Positions 1-5,777 of a stretch of 5,780 nucleotides of DNA are shown in pieces. This stretch comes from Bacteroidales bacterium. Its GTDB lineage: Bacteria; Bacteroidota; Bacteroidia; Bacteroidales; UBA12077. The first letter of the stretch is position 1. The number at the start of each line of letters is the position of its first letter. The position numbers and the translations under genes are program-made. Below the pieces are notes generated by a model. It worked only from the letters and a program-made list of their open reading frames with translations. It was not told the DNA's origin and ran no database searches. The DNA lies in NCBI GenBank assembly GCA_030600865.1, contig JAUVUS010000181.1, positions 1 through 5,780 of the forward strand. Direction: 5' to 3'.

Positions 1-2
1 AA

Positions 3-770
3 AAAGAAGCTACAAACGGAAATCAAAAAGCATTTGTAAAAAGACAAGTTCATGATACTAATGCAGATAAGGATAAATCAGGTTTAATATGCTCAGGAGA
101 ACAAACACATGCTTTCATTCTTTTGGATAAATCTAAAATTGATATCATTAACCGGATTTTAGTAAAACTTGACATTGGAGAAAATGGTAGACTAAGTTTA
201 AGTCAGGATGGAATATCATTCGACGAGAATAAAATTTTATCAGATGAAATTAATTACCGGATTAATGATGAAAACAACTGGGAATACACAGAACAATTAG
301 GCTTAAAAGATACTATTTACATTTTTGGTGCCGGGCACGTTAGTTTACCATTAAGTCAGATTCTTAGAGTCCTTGATTTTAAAGTTGTTGTTCTTGATGA
401 CCGTAAAGACCTGTCAACCTTTGATAATAATGTGTATGCTCATCAAAAACGAATTGTTGATTATAAAAACATAGCAGATATTGTTCCTGAAGGCGAGCAT
501 AGCTTTGCAGTAATAATGACTGTTGCACATAAAAGTGATGCCATTGTTTTAAAACAGTTAGTGCAAAAGAATTTAAAATACCTTGGAATGATAGGAAGTA
601 AAACCAAAATAAAAACCATTTACGAATCGCTTATGAATGAAGGCATTTTAGAAAGCGATTTAGCAAAAGTTGATGCACCAATCGGATTATCCATAAATAG
701 TAAAACTACTGCAGAAATAGCAATTAGTATTGCTGCTAAAATTATTCAAGTGAAGAATATGGACAACTAA
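3..770 (+). CDS. XdhC/CoxI-family molybdoenzyme accessory protein (5' partial)
   Basis: Proteins of this family bind molybdenum cofactor and help sulfurate it and insert it into xanthine-dehydrogenase-type hydroxylases in the cytoplasm. The frame is open from base 3 to TAA at 768-770, giving 255 visible residues with the start off the left edge. The first ~42 residues carry the end of the N-terminal XdhC/CoxI domain, including the ICSGEQTHAFI stretch that corresponds to the family's C-x-G-rich segment. A Rossmann-type XdhC C-terminal domain follows: IFGAGHVSLPLSQ (nucleotide-binding glycines), VVVLDDRKDL, then YLGMIGSKTKIKTIYE, and near the end DAPIGLSINSKTTAEIAISIAAKII, all typical family signatures. 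A TTG at 123 could be read as a start, but the conserved sequence upstream of it argues that the gene begins outside the window. The molybdoenzyme subunits it would serve are probably upstream. The next gene is convergent. Family call is firm; the exact client enzyme is inference. Confidence 0.92.
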   Translation, partial: KEATNGNQKAFVKRQVHDTNADKDKSGLICSGEQTHAFILLDKSKIDIINRILVKLDIGENGRLSLSQDGISFDENKILSDEINYRINDENNWEYTEQLGLKDTIYIFGAGHVSLPLSQILRVLDFKVVVLDDRKDLSTFDNNVYAHQKRIVDYKNIADIVPEGEHSFAVIMTVAHKSDAIVLKQLVQKNLKYLGMIGSKTKIKTIYESLMNEGILESDLAKVDAPIGLSINSKTTAEIAISIAAKIIQVKNMDN

Positions 771-791
771 TTAATATGTTATTAGTTTTTT
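765..791 (+). terminator. Weak Rho-independent terminator-like hairpin after the XdhC gene
   Basis: AACTAAT (765-771) and ATTAGTT (781-787) are perfect 7-bp inverted repeats separated by a 9-nt loop, and Ts run through 786-791. The left arm includes the TAA stop codon of the XdhC gene. The stem has only one G-C pair, so it would be weak. The position is right for a terminator, but chance is possible in sequence this AT-rich. Confidence 0.35.
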
Positions 792-1102
792 ACTCCAATT
801 TTTTACACGTAATTACCCATAACGACTGTGCTAAGAAACGTAGCGGTTTTCGAGGCTGTGAACTTCCTGTCTTGCAGTTAGCCAAATCTTCAACCTAATC
901 AAATTGTCAAATCGAAGATTTGGCGATGCTACAAACGAGCTACTGTGCTCAAACCTACACGTTTTTCGCTATGTATTTTTAGCCTTTGTTAGCCCACGTA
1001 TATCATATTTGTATTTTCTTTTTCTATTGTTAACTCGTGTGATAAAGCCATATTCTCAAAAAAATCGACTACTACGCGATAAATAGATAAAGGGTTAAAT
1101 AA
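771..1102. other. Convergent intergenic region (332 bp)
   Basis: This lies between the stops of the XdhC gene (plus strand) and the 548-residue secreted protein gene (minus strand). It holds the weak terminator hairpin and the large palindrome listed separately. The remainder, 992-1102, is AT-rich. Downstream of the minus-strand stop, a 4-bp ATCG/CGAT stem precedes a T7 run on the minus strand (around 1060-1082), too short to call a terminator with confidence. I see no convincing gene or RNA here; short open frames through the palindrome have no recognisable protein character. Confidence 0.6.
820..991. repeat. Large imperfect palindromic intergenic element (attC-like architecture)
   Basis: The two ends pair in register. 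TAAC (820-823) pairs with GTTA (988-991), GCTAA (830-834) with TTAGC (979-983), and TAGCG (841-845) with CGCTA (967-971), with unpaired stretches of 4-7 nt between them. In the centre, GCCAAATCTTC (881-891) and GAAGATTTGGC (914-924) form a perfect 11-bp stem around a 22-nt loop. The whole could fold as a long bulged cruciform or hairpin. It is non-coding and lies between convergent genes. TAAC/GTTA termini and a bulged stem recall integron attC sites, but the outer boxes do not match the attC core consensus cleanly (GTTAGCC against GTTRRRY). It may instead belong to a dispersed Bacteroidota intergenic palindrome family or be a decayed small mobile element. The pairing is seen directly; the identity is inference. 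Confidence 0.5.
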
Positions 1103-2749
1103 TTAAAAAGCCCGAACTGCACGAAATCTACGATTCTTATATTTACTGTAAATAGATTGCATTCCATTGGTAAATTCTTGTTGCCATACAGTGCCGTCAT
1201 TGTATTCTGTAGAACATGTATATGTTTCTCCATTATAAATAGCAACACCACCATTTGCTAATGCTGTTGAATCAATTTTTGTTTTATTAAGAAACATCAA
1301 ATTCAATTCTTTTTTTGATGGCAGGTACCAGTCGCCATAAGACTTACCTGCTTCGGTAATTTGCAATTCATTACAGATTCGGGCTGCATAATTATTACCA
1401 TCATCACCAATTGCCACATGAGCAGCAATAATTATTGCGGTATTGGCTTCACCTGCATAGGGGCCATCTCCTTTGGCTTGTGTGTTACCATTAGTCCCTG
1501 CATACCATCTTAGTGAAAGCCCTCCATTTTGATTTTCTTTAGTGCAAACTAAGCCATGCTCACCTGTTTCATCAAGCCAAAATACTATTCCGCCTTGTGC
1601 AAAATCGCCTACTTGGTATTTATGTTCGCTTATTGTTGTTCCTGTAATATCAATTCCATCTCCTGCTGTATAAACATTTACACTATCTTGATAAGTTCCG
1701 CCATTAGTTAGGGTTACGATTAAGCCTGTGCGAGATATGGTTTGGTCGCCTGTGTTTGTACCTGATAAATTACCTAAATTAGTAATATCAGTAGCTGTAA
1801 TATTTGCAGCTTGGCTACTTGTATATGTAGGATCGGTTTCATCAGTATTAGTAAAATGATCAAGGTCTGAAATTTGACTTTCAGTAATTGAAATCCCTGT
1901 ACTTTTATCCCATGAAGTAAATTCAGGGTCGGTTTCGGCATAACTATCCAATTTATTATTCCAATTCGTAGTATCAGTTCCTGTTATTCCACTTGCTACT
2001 GATGCCCCAAATACAGGATCGGTTTCATCAGTATTTGTAAAATGGCTTAGGTCTGTTATTTGGCTTTCGCTTATTGTTATACCTGTTGTTTTATCCCAAA
2101 CATTATATATTGGGTCTGTTTCTGTGCTTACAAAACCACTTACATCTGGAAAATCTGCTCGTATTTGACTTGCTGTGTCTTGTATTGTTTGCTGGTTTGT
2201 TGCAATACCACTTATATCTTGGTCGCCTGTGTTTGTACCCGATAGGTTACTTAGGTTTGTAATATCTGTTGCTGTTATATTATTAGCCTCACTACTTGTA
2301 AATGTTGGGTCAGTTTCGTTAATTCCACTTGTAATAGTTTCGGCAGTTTTAGCGTGTAGTGCGTAAGCTACACTCATTAGTTGGCTTGTGCCTGTTATGG
2401 TGTATATTGTTCCTCCTGCTGTTGTTGGGTCGGTTTCTGTTTTTATAAAATAGATGTCGTTTGCCCATTCGATGGTTGTAAAATCGCCACTTTCTACGGT
2501 TCCGTTTCCTATTTCTACTGTTACTAATCCGTTGGCATTGGTGGAGGTGTTATGGGTTTCTACATAAACTACTGTGCCTGTTGTGGCACTACCTCGCAAT
2601 ATGCTTATTTGCATTCCTATGCCCTGGTTGGTTACTAATTGGTCGCTTGTATTACGTATTACCGATTGGTAACTCATTTTTTCTGGTGCTTGTGCAAACA
2701 CGCTTGCAGTTATTAATACTGCTATTAAAATTGTGTAAATTTTCTTCAT
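1103..2749 (-). CDS. Secreted protein with ETDP-type repeats and C-terminal DUF1566 (Lcl) domain
   Basis: A 548-residue exported protein of unknown function. Residues 1-20 (MKKIYTILIAVLITASVFAQ) are a signal peptide, probably cut before APEK; there is no lipobox Cys. Residues ~21-137 form an N-terminal domain common in Bacteroidota surface proteins: MSYQSVIRN, VYVETHNTSTNANGL, IEIGNG-like and SQLMSVAYALHAKTAE segments. Residues ~145-336 are a repeat region with ETDP at 105, 145, 210, 242, 272 and 304. Blocks 145-177 and 304-336 match at 29 of 33 residues, and blocks 210-247 and 272-309 are also related; the pattern resembles phage tail-fibre-like shafts. Residues ~377-548 are a DUF1566/Lcl C-terminal domain (GGIVFWLDETGEHGLV, GDWYLPSKKELNLMF, RRFRAVRAF). 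No T9SS sorting domain ends the protein. It starts 2 nt after the stop of the T9SS-domain gene, so the two are probably co-transcribed and translationally coupled. A surface adhesin or fibre-like role is inference. Confidence 0.88.
   Translation of the reverse strand: MKKIYTILIAVLITASVFAQAPEKMSYQSVIRNTSDQLVTNQGIGMQISILRGSATTGTVVYVETHNTSTNANGLVTVEIGNGTVESGDFTTIEWANDIYFIKTETDPTTAGGTIYTITGTSQLMSVAYALHAKTAETITSGINETDPTFTSSEANNITATDITNLSNLSGTNTGDQDISGIATNQQTIQDTASQIRADFPDVSGFVSTETDPIYNVWDKTTGITISESQITDLSHFTNTDETDPVFGASVASGITGTDTTNWNNKLDSYAETDPEFTSWDKSTGISITESQISDLDHFTNTDETDPTYTSSQAANITATDITNLGNLSGTNTGDQTISRTGLIVTLTNGGTYQDSVNVYTAGDGIDITGTTISEHKYQVGDFAQGGIVFWLDETGEHGLVCTKENQNGGLSLRWYAGTNGNTQAKGDGPYAGEANTAIIIAAHVAIGDDGNNYAARICNELQITEAGKSYGDWYLPSKKELNLMFLNKTKIDSTALANGGVAIYNGETYTCSTEYNDGTVWQQEFTNGMQSIYSKYKNRRFRAVRAF
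1742..1840 (-). repeat. Internal coding repeat copy B (residues 304-336)
   Basis: This encodes ETDPTYTSSQAANITATD followed by ITNLGNLSGTNTGDQ. It matches copy A (2219-2317) at 29 of 33 residues, yet about 13 of the 29 shared codons differ synonymously. The last seven codons (21 nt) are identical in the two copies. Confidence 0.85.
1823..1936 (-). repeat. Internal coding repeat copy C2 (residues 272-309)
   Basis: An ETDP block with WDKSTGI, ESQISDLDHFTNTDETDP. It matches copy C1 (2009-2122) at 27 of 38 residues by eye, with most shared codons differing at the third base. It runs into copy B, sharing the ETDP at residue 304. Confidence 0.75.
2009..2122 (-). repeat. Internal coding repeat copy C1 (residues 210-247)
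   Basis: Partner of copy C2, with WDKTTGI, ESQITDLSHFTNTDETDP. Between C1 and C2 lies a shorter ETDPVFGASVASGITGTD unit ending in WNNKLDSYA, a sequence style often seen in tail-fibre-like repeat proteins. Confidence 0.75.
2219..2317 (-). repeat. Internal coding repeat copy A (residues 145-177)
   Basis: This is the partner of copy B at 1742-1840, beginning ETDPTFTSSEANNITATD. Amino-acid differences from copy B are F/Y, E/Q, N/A and S/G only. The copies are separated by about 380 bp holding two further related ETDP blocks. Confidence 0.85.
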
Positions 2750-2751
2750 CT

Positions 2752-3243
2752 TTAATTAATTTTAATAATTTTAAATACTTTAATTTCTGTACTGTTATCT
2801 AATACTTTTTCAAAATAATTGGCAGGTACAAGATTGTTTGTTTCAATTTTTGTTTCCATACCTGTTGCTTTTACGCTTTGCAATAGTTTTCCGTTTATGT
2901 CGAAAACCTGATACTGCAAATTAGTTGTTTCGTAGTTTTCTACTTTTACGGTTAAATAATCAGTTGTTGGGTTAGGATAAGCCGAAATGCCTAGGTTTAT
3001 GCCTTTGGCTTCAACTATGCCTGTTACTACCGAAATTTCAAAGGGCTGTTGCACTCCTTGGGCTATGGTATTTCCGTTTGTTCCTGTTTGCGTAGTGTAA
3101 ACCGTTTGCCCTACGGTGTAGCTGGCTTTTCCTCCGCCTCCACTTGCCTTTCCTCCTGTGGTAGGTATGGCTTCTTGGGCTTGTAATCCTGTTAGCATTA
3201 ATATGCTAATAAGAATTAATGTACTTAGTTTTTTTATGTTCAT
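2752..3243 (-). CDS. Small secreted protein with T9SS type A C-terminal sorting domain
   Basis: A 163-residue protein that is mostly export and sorting signals. Residues 1-23 (MNIKKLSTLILISILMLTGLQAQ) are a Sec signal peptide. Residues 30-70 are Gly-rich and then polar, with GGKAS repeated at 30-34 and 37-41, YTVGQTVYTT, and GVQQPFEISVVTG. Residues ~86-163 are a T9SS type A sorting domain: AYPNPTTDYLTVKVEN, VFDINGKLLQSVKA, LVPANYFEKVLDNS and the terminal KVFKIIKIN. Such domains take cargo across the outer membrane and are normally removed by the sortase PorU. Short proteins of this type with a VGQxVYTT-GVQQPxE segment recur in Bacteroidota as far as I recall; no enzymatic domain is visible. 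It is the first gene of the minus-strand pair, with a candidate promoter about 110 bp upstream. Sorting-domain call is firm; role is unknown. Confidence 0.9.
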   Translation of the reverse strand: MNIKKLSTLILISILMLTGLQAQEAIPTTGGKASGGGGKASYTVGQTVYTTQTGTNGNTIAQGVQQPFEISVVTGIVEAKGINLGISAYPNPTTDYLTVKVENYETTNLQYQVFDINGKLLQSVKATGMETKIETNNLVPANYFEKVLDNSTEIKVFKIIKIN

Positions 3244-3340
3244 TTTTTCAGGTCTTTAATTTATATGTTTCTAAAGTAATGATTATTCTTAAATAAAAAT
3301 ATGTTATAAAACTATTCAATTTGCCCTCATGTGCCCTAAC

Positions 3341-3355
3341 TTGTTATTATAACAA
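3341..3355. promoter_or_regulatory. Perfect 15-bp palindrome at the candidate start of transcription
   Basis: TTGTTAT-T-ATAACAA has 7-bp arms around one central base and overlaps the inner edge of the candidate -7 element. The position suits a dimeric repressor operator. AT-rich composition makes chance palindromes more likely, so this is tentative. Confidence 0.3.
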
Positions 3356-3360
3356 ATATA
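3353..3360 (-). promoter_or_regulatory. Candidate Bacteroidota -7 promoter element for the secreted-protein pair
   Basis: The minus strand reads TATATTTG, a full match to the Bacteroidota -7 consensus TAnnTTTG. At N19 spacing upstream there is TGG, a partial match to the -33 TTG. Transcription would start near 3346, leaving a leader of roughly 100 nt before the ATG at 3243. One 8-mer match in AT-rich DNA is only moderate evidence. Confidence 0.45.
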
Positions 3361-3390
3361 CTTAAAAAGTTCACATTAACCACTAAATAA

Positions 3391-3405
3391 GATTGTTAAA
3401 CAATC
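3391..3405. promoter_or_regulatory. Second perfect 15-bp palindrome in the divergent region
   Basis: GATTGTT-A-AACAATC has 7-bp arms around one central base. It shares TTGTT and AACAA half-sites with the palindrome at 3341-3355, although the half-site spacing differs (1 nt here, 5 nt there). It lies about 90 bp before the AIR-synthase-like ATG. It could be an operator or chance. Confidence 0.3.
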
Positions 3406-3496
3406 AAATTTGCTTTTATATGTAAGTACTCCTATTGACTTTTATGAATTTTTATGTTACCTTGCATATACTAGCTTTTCTCTAAAATCTTATCTA

Positions 3497-4510
3497 ATGA
3501 ATAAAGAAATAGAGATAATAAAAAAGATTATTGATATACTTCCCAAAAGTGAGTGTTTGCAGAATAATTTTTTTGAATCCGATGCCGAAATTTTAAACTA
3601 TAATAACAACAAGCTATTATTCTCAATTGATGAATTTTCGCAGGAAGATTTTTTCAGTGATGATTATCCTTATGAATTAGGTAAAAATATATCAATTGCA
3701 ACAATTAGTGATATTCTGGCAAGTGGTGGAAAACCTATATTTTATGCCCACAGCTTAACAATAGACAATGAAAAATGGGATAGTAAATTTATTGAAGCAT
3801 TCACTCAAGGTATTGCTGATGTACTTAAAGAAGTAATGGCAGGCTTTATAGGTGGAGATTTAGGAATATCACAATTATGGAAATACACAGGTGTTGTTAT
3901 AGCTGAGGCTGAAAATCCAATTACGAGAATTGGAGCAGCAGAAGGTAATCTGATATATATGACCGGTCAGCTTGGTGCAGGAAATATTGAAGCTGCAAAA
4001 AAGCTTTATTTGAACAATAATCTTCTGGGAAACAACTTAAGCCTACCAAGACTTAAATTAAATTTAAGATATAAAGAATCTAAGTTTATAAACAAATATG
4101 TAACATCTTGCATTGATTCAAGCGATGGTGTTTTGAGTGCCATTAATACGATTTCAGATTTAAATAATGTAGGTTTCAAAATTACTAAACTACCATATTC
4201 AGAAGAAGGTATCAAATTTTGTGAATTAATATCAAAACCAAAATGTTTACTTTTCATGGGAGAATGTGGAGAATATGAACTCGTATTTACAATTAAAAAG
4301 GAAGATAAGGATATTTTTATCCAAGAAGCAAACAGTAATCAACTTTCTTTTACACAAATTGGAGTGATTCAAAACAAATATCAAAAATTATTACAAACCG
4401 AAGATGATCATATTGATTTCATAAAATATAAAGTAAGTGCGAGAGACTATAATGATATTAGTGAATATTTAACTGAACTAATAAATTATGTCAAAAATAA
4501 CAAAAAATAA
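3497..4510 (+). CDS. AIR-synthase-related, thiamine-monophosphate-kinase-like protein
   Basis: A 337-residue protein of the PurM/ThiL/HypE/SelD superfamily, whose members use ATP to phosphorylate a substrate or activate it as an acyl or imidoyl phosphate. The order of motifs is ThiL-like: SDAEI (28-32), SIDEF (43-47), the LG then SDILASGGKP segment (61-80; ThiL has SDiaAMGGxP), IGGDLG (118-123), YMTGQLGAGN (154-163), CIDSSDGVLSAI (205-216), and ECGEYELVF (256-264; ThiL GGEDYEL). Several normally acidic sites differ: GDDAA is replaced by SDAEI and GGEDYEL by ECGEYEL. So it may not be an ordinary ThiL. ATG 3497 is chosen because the conserved N-terminus follows it; an in-frame TTG at 3410 would add 29 residues with no family match. 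The end overlaps the ketosynthase start by 23 nt, indicating a coupled operon and a possible role in the same pathway. Superfamily firm; substrate unknown. Confidence 0.85.
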   Translation: MNKEIEIIKKIIDILPKSECLQNNFFESDAEILNYNNNKLLFSIDEFSQEDFFSDDYPYELGKNISIATISDILASGGKPIFYAHSLTIDNEKWDSKFIEAFTQGIADVLKEVMAGFIGGDLGISQLWKYTGVVIAEAENPITRIGAAEGNLIYMTGQLGAGNIEAAKKLYLNNNLLGNNLSLPRLKLNLRYKESKFINKYVTSCIDSSDGVLSAINTISDLNNVGFKITKLPYSEEGIKFCELISKPKCLLFMGECGEYELVFTIKKEDKDIFIQEANSNQLSFTQIGVIQNKYQKLLQTEDDHIDFIKYKVSARDYNDISEYLTELINYVKNNKK

Positions 4511-5777
4511 CAGAAGGGTTGTAATTACTGGTATCGGACCTGTTTGTTCCAATGGAATTGGCAAAGATGAATTTTGGAATAATATATTATCCCAAAAGTT
4601 TATAGTTGAAAGAATTCCTGAAAAATATCAATCTTTTCATAATTACAAAACCAGCTTTTACATTCCTTTTCCTAAGATTAATTTAGATGATTTTAGTTTT
4701 TTTAAAAAATATTCCAGTATAATGGAAGCTACATCTGTTCTGGCTTTAGTTGGCACTGAGCTAGCATTAATTGATTCAGGAATTAAAGAAAATACAAACT
4801 CTAAACTTGCAACTGAAATATTCGAAAACTCCGGAATTATACTAGGAAATGGAATCGGCAGCTTGAATACAGGCTTTAGTTTTTATGCATTTCATACTTA
4901 TAATAAGCTATTAAAAGACACCTCTGCAGATTTCATAAAACCAAAATTTAATAGAATGGTAATCCCCGCTACAATGCCTGATTCTGCCACTGCCTGGGTC
5001 TCCATTTTATATAAAATAAACTCATTTAATTACACTATTAATGCTAGTTGTGCATCTGGAACTTATGCTATTGGAGAAGCATTTCATAAAATTAAAGATG
5101 GTTATTCTGACATGATGATCACAGGTGGAGTTGAATGTCTGAAAGACGATAGCGGTGCTATAATAAGAGGATTTGATTCACTTGGTACTTTAACAAAATC
5201 AGAAGATGGAAAACCTATGCCATTCTCACATGATAGAAGTGGATTTTTATTTGCCGAAGGTGGTGGATGTATTTTGATACTTGAAGAATTAGAAAGAGCT
5301 CAAAGTCGTGGAGCCAGAATATATGCTGAAATTGAAGATTATCAATCCAATAGTGATGCACATAATATTGTTCAGGTGCAGGAATCGGGAGAGCAAATCA
5401 CTAAATTGTTAAAAAGTATTATTGGTGACAACAAAATTAACTATTTAAACACGCATGGAACAGGTACTGAATTAAATGATAGAGTTGAGCATGAAATAAT
5501 TAAAAAAGTCTTTGGAAACAAAGAGAATCAGCCTATTGTTAACTCAACGAAAAGTATTTTAGGACATACTATTGGAGCAAGTGGAGCATTCGAAGTAGCA
5601 GTAACAGCGCTTTCAATTAAGAATTCAAAAATTCATGCTAATTTATCAGATAATAACTTTGATGATTTGAATCTTGCTACTGAAACACTTGACATGGAAA
5701 TAGATTATGCTTTGAAAACTTCGTACGGTTTTGGTGGTCACAATGCAGCTATTTTGTTAAAAAAATATAAAGAATAA
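4488..5777 (+). CDS. Beta-ketoacyl-ACP synthase, FabF-like (type II condensing enzyme)
   Basis: A 429-residue ketosynthase that would condense an acyl-thioester with a malonyl-ACP in a cytoplasmic fatty-acid-like or polyketide-like pathway. The N-terminus RRVVITGIGPVCSNGIG (9-25) is typical. The catalytic triad is intact: Cys188 in NASCASGTYAIGEAF, His323 in NTHGTGTELND, and His360 in STKSILGHTIGASGAFE. Also present are ITGGVE (211-216), PFSHDRSGFLFAEGGG (245-260, the FabF D-x-x-R-x-G-F segment) and the C-terminal SYGFGGHNAAILL (412-424). Length is near the FabF norm of ~410, so no extra domain is fused. The start at 4488 lies inside the upstream AIR-synthase-like gene (23-nt overlap, different frame). 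No ACP, ketoreductase or phosphopantetheinyl transferase is visible, and the window ends 3 nt after the stop. Its position beside a ThiL-like gene suggests specialised rather than housekeeping synthesis, but that is inference. Confidence 0.93.
   Translation: MSKITKNNRRVVITGIGPVCSNGIGKDEFWNNILSQKFIVERIPEKYQSFHNYKTSFYIPFPKINLDDFSFFKKYSSIMEATSVLALVGTELALIDSGIKENTNSKLATEIFENSGIILGNGIGSLNTGFSFYAFHTYNKLLKDTSADFIKPKFNRMVIPATMPDSATAWVSILYKINSFNYTINASCASGTYAIGEAFHKIKDGYSDMMITGGVECLKDDSGAIIRGFDSLGTLTKSEDGKPMPFSHDRSGFLFAEGGGCILILEELERAQSRGARIYAEIEDYQSNSDAHNIVQVQESGEQITKLLKSIIGDNKINYLNTHGTGTELNDRVEHEIIKKVFGNKENQPIVNSTKSILGHTIGASGAFEVAVTALSIKNSKIHANLSDNNFDDLNLATETLDMEIDYALKTSYGFGGHNAAILLKKYKE

Larger units (their letters stand above)
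3244..3496. other. Divergent intergenic region between the secreted-protein unit and the AIR-synthase/KS unit
   Basis: These 253 bp must hold promoters for both directions. On the minus strand there is a good TAnnTTTG element (3353-3360). On the plus strand only weak candidates appear, for example TTG at about 3435-3440 followed 20 nt later by TACCTTGC. Two 15-bp palindromes (3341-3355 and 3391-3405) lie here, as does a short direct repeat, TGCCCT twice at 10-nt spacing (around 3331-3346). A TTG-initiated frame from 3410 in phase with the AIR-synthase gene is probably untranslated leader. Confidence 0.5.

Noticed and set aside
123..770. Full-length XdhC gene starting at TTG 123
   Set aside because: Conserved XdhC sequence (ICSGEQTHAFI) lies in frame upstream of 123, so the gene is cut by the window edge.
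904..1086. Short plus-strand open frame in the convergent intergenic region
   Set aside because: It runs through the palindromic element, has no recognisable domain and no plausible start context; it looks like chance.
1072..1254. 60-residue minus-strand open frame at the 3' end of the DUF1566 protein gene
   Set aside because: It overlaps the well-supported DUF1566 coding frame in another phase and has no protein-family character.
1103..2749. Prophage tail-fibre gene
   Set aside because: The ETDP repeats resemble tail-fibre shafts, but the protein has a Sec signal peptide, its operon partner is a T9SS cargo protein, and no phage gene is nearby.
2060..2802. Several Cys/Leu-rich plus-strand open frames opposite the secreted protein genes
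   Set aside because: They are antisense shadows of the repetitive ETDP coding region and the N-terminal domain on the minus strand.
3410..3496. N-terminal extension of the AIR-synthase-like protein from TTG 3410
   Set aside because: The 29 added residues match nothing expected for the family, and the natural N-terminus begins at ATG 3497.
4006..4257. 83-residue minus-strand open frame inside the AIR-synthase-like gene
   Set aside because: It is antisense to a strongly supported conserved domain.
3..4510. A selenium-dependent molybdenum hydroxylase locus (XdhC plus a SelD-like protein)
   Set aside because: The AIR-synthase-fold protein lacks the SelD N-terminal Cys/Sec-Gly loop, is ThiL-like in motif order, and is separated from XdhC by an opposing two-gene unit.
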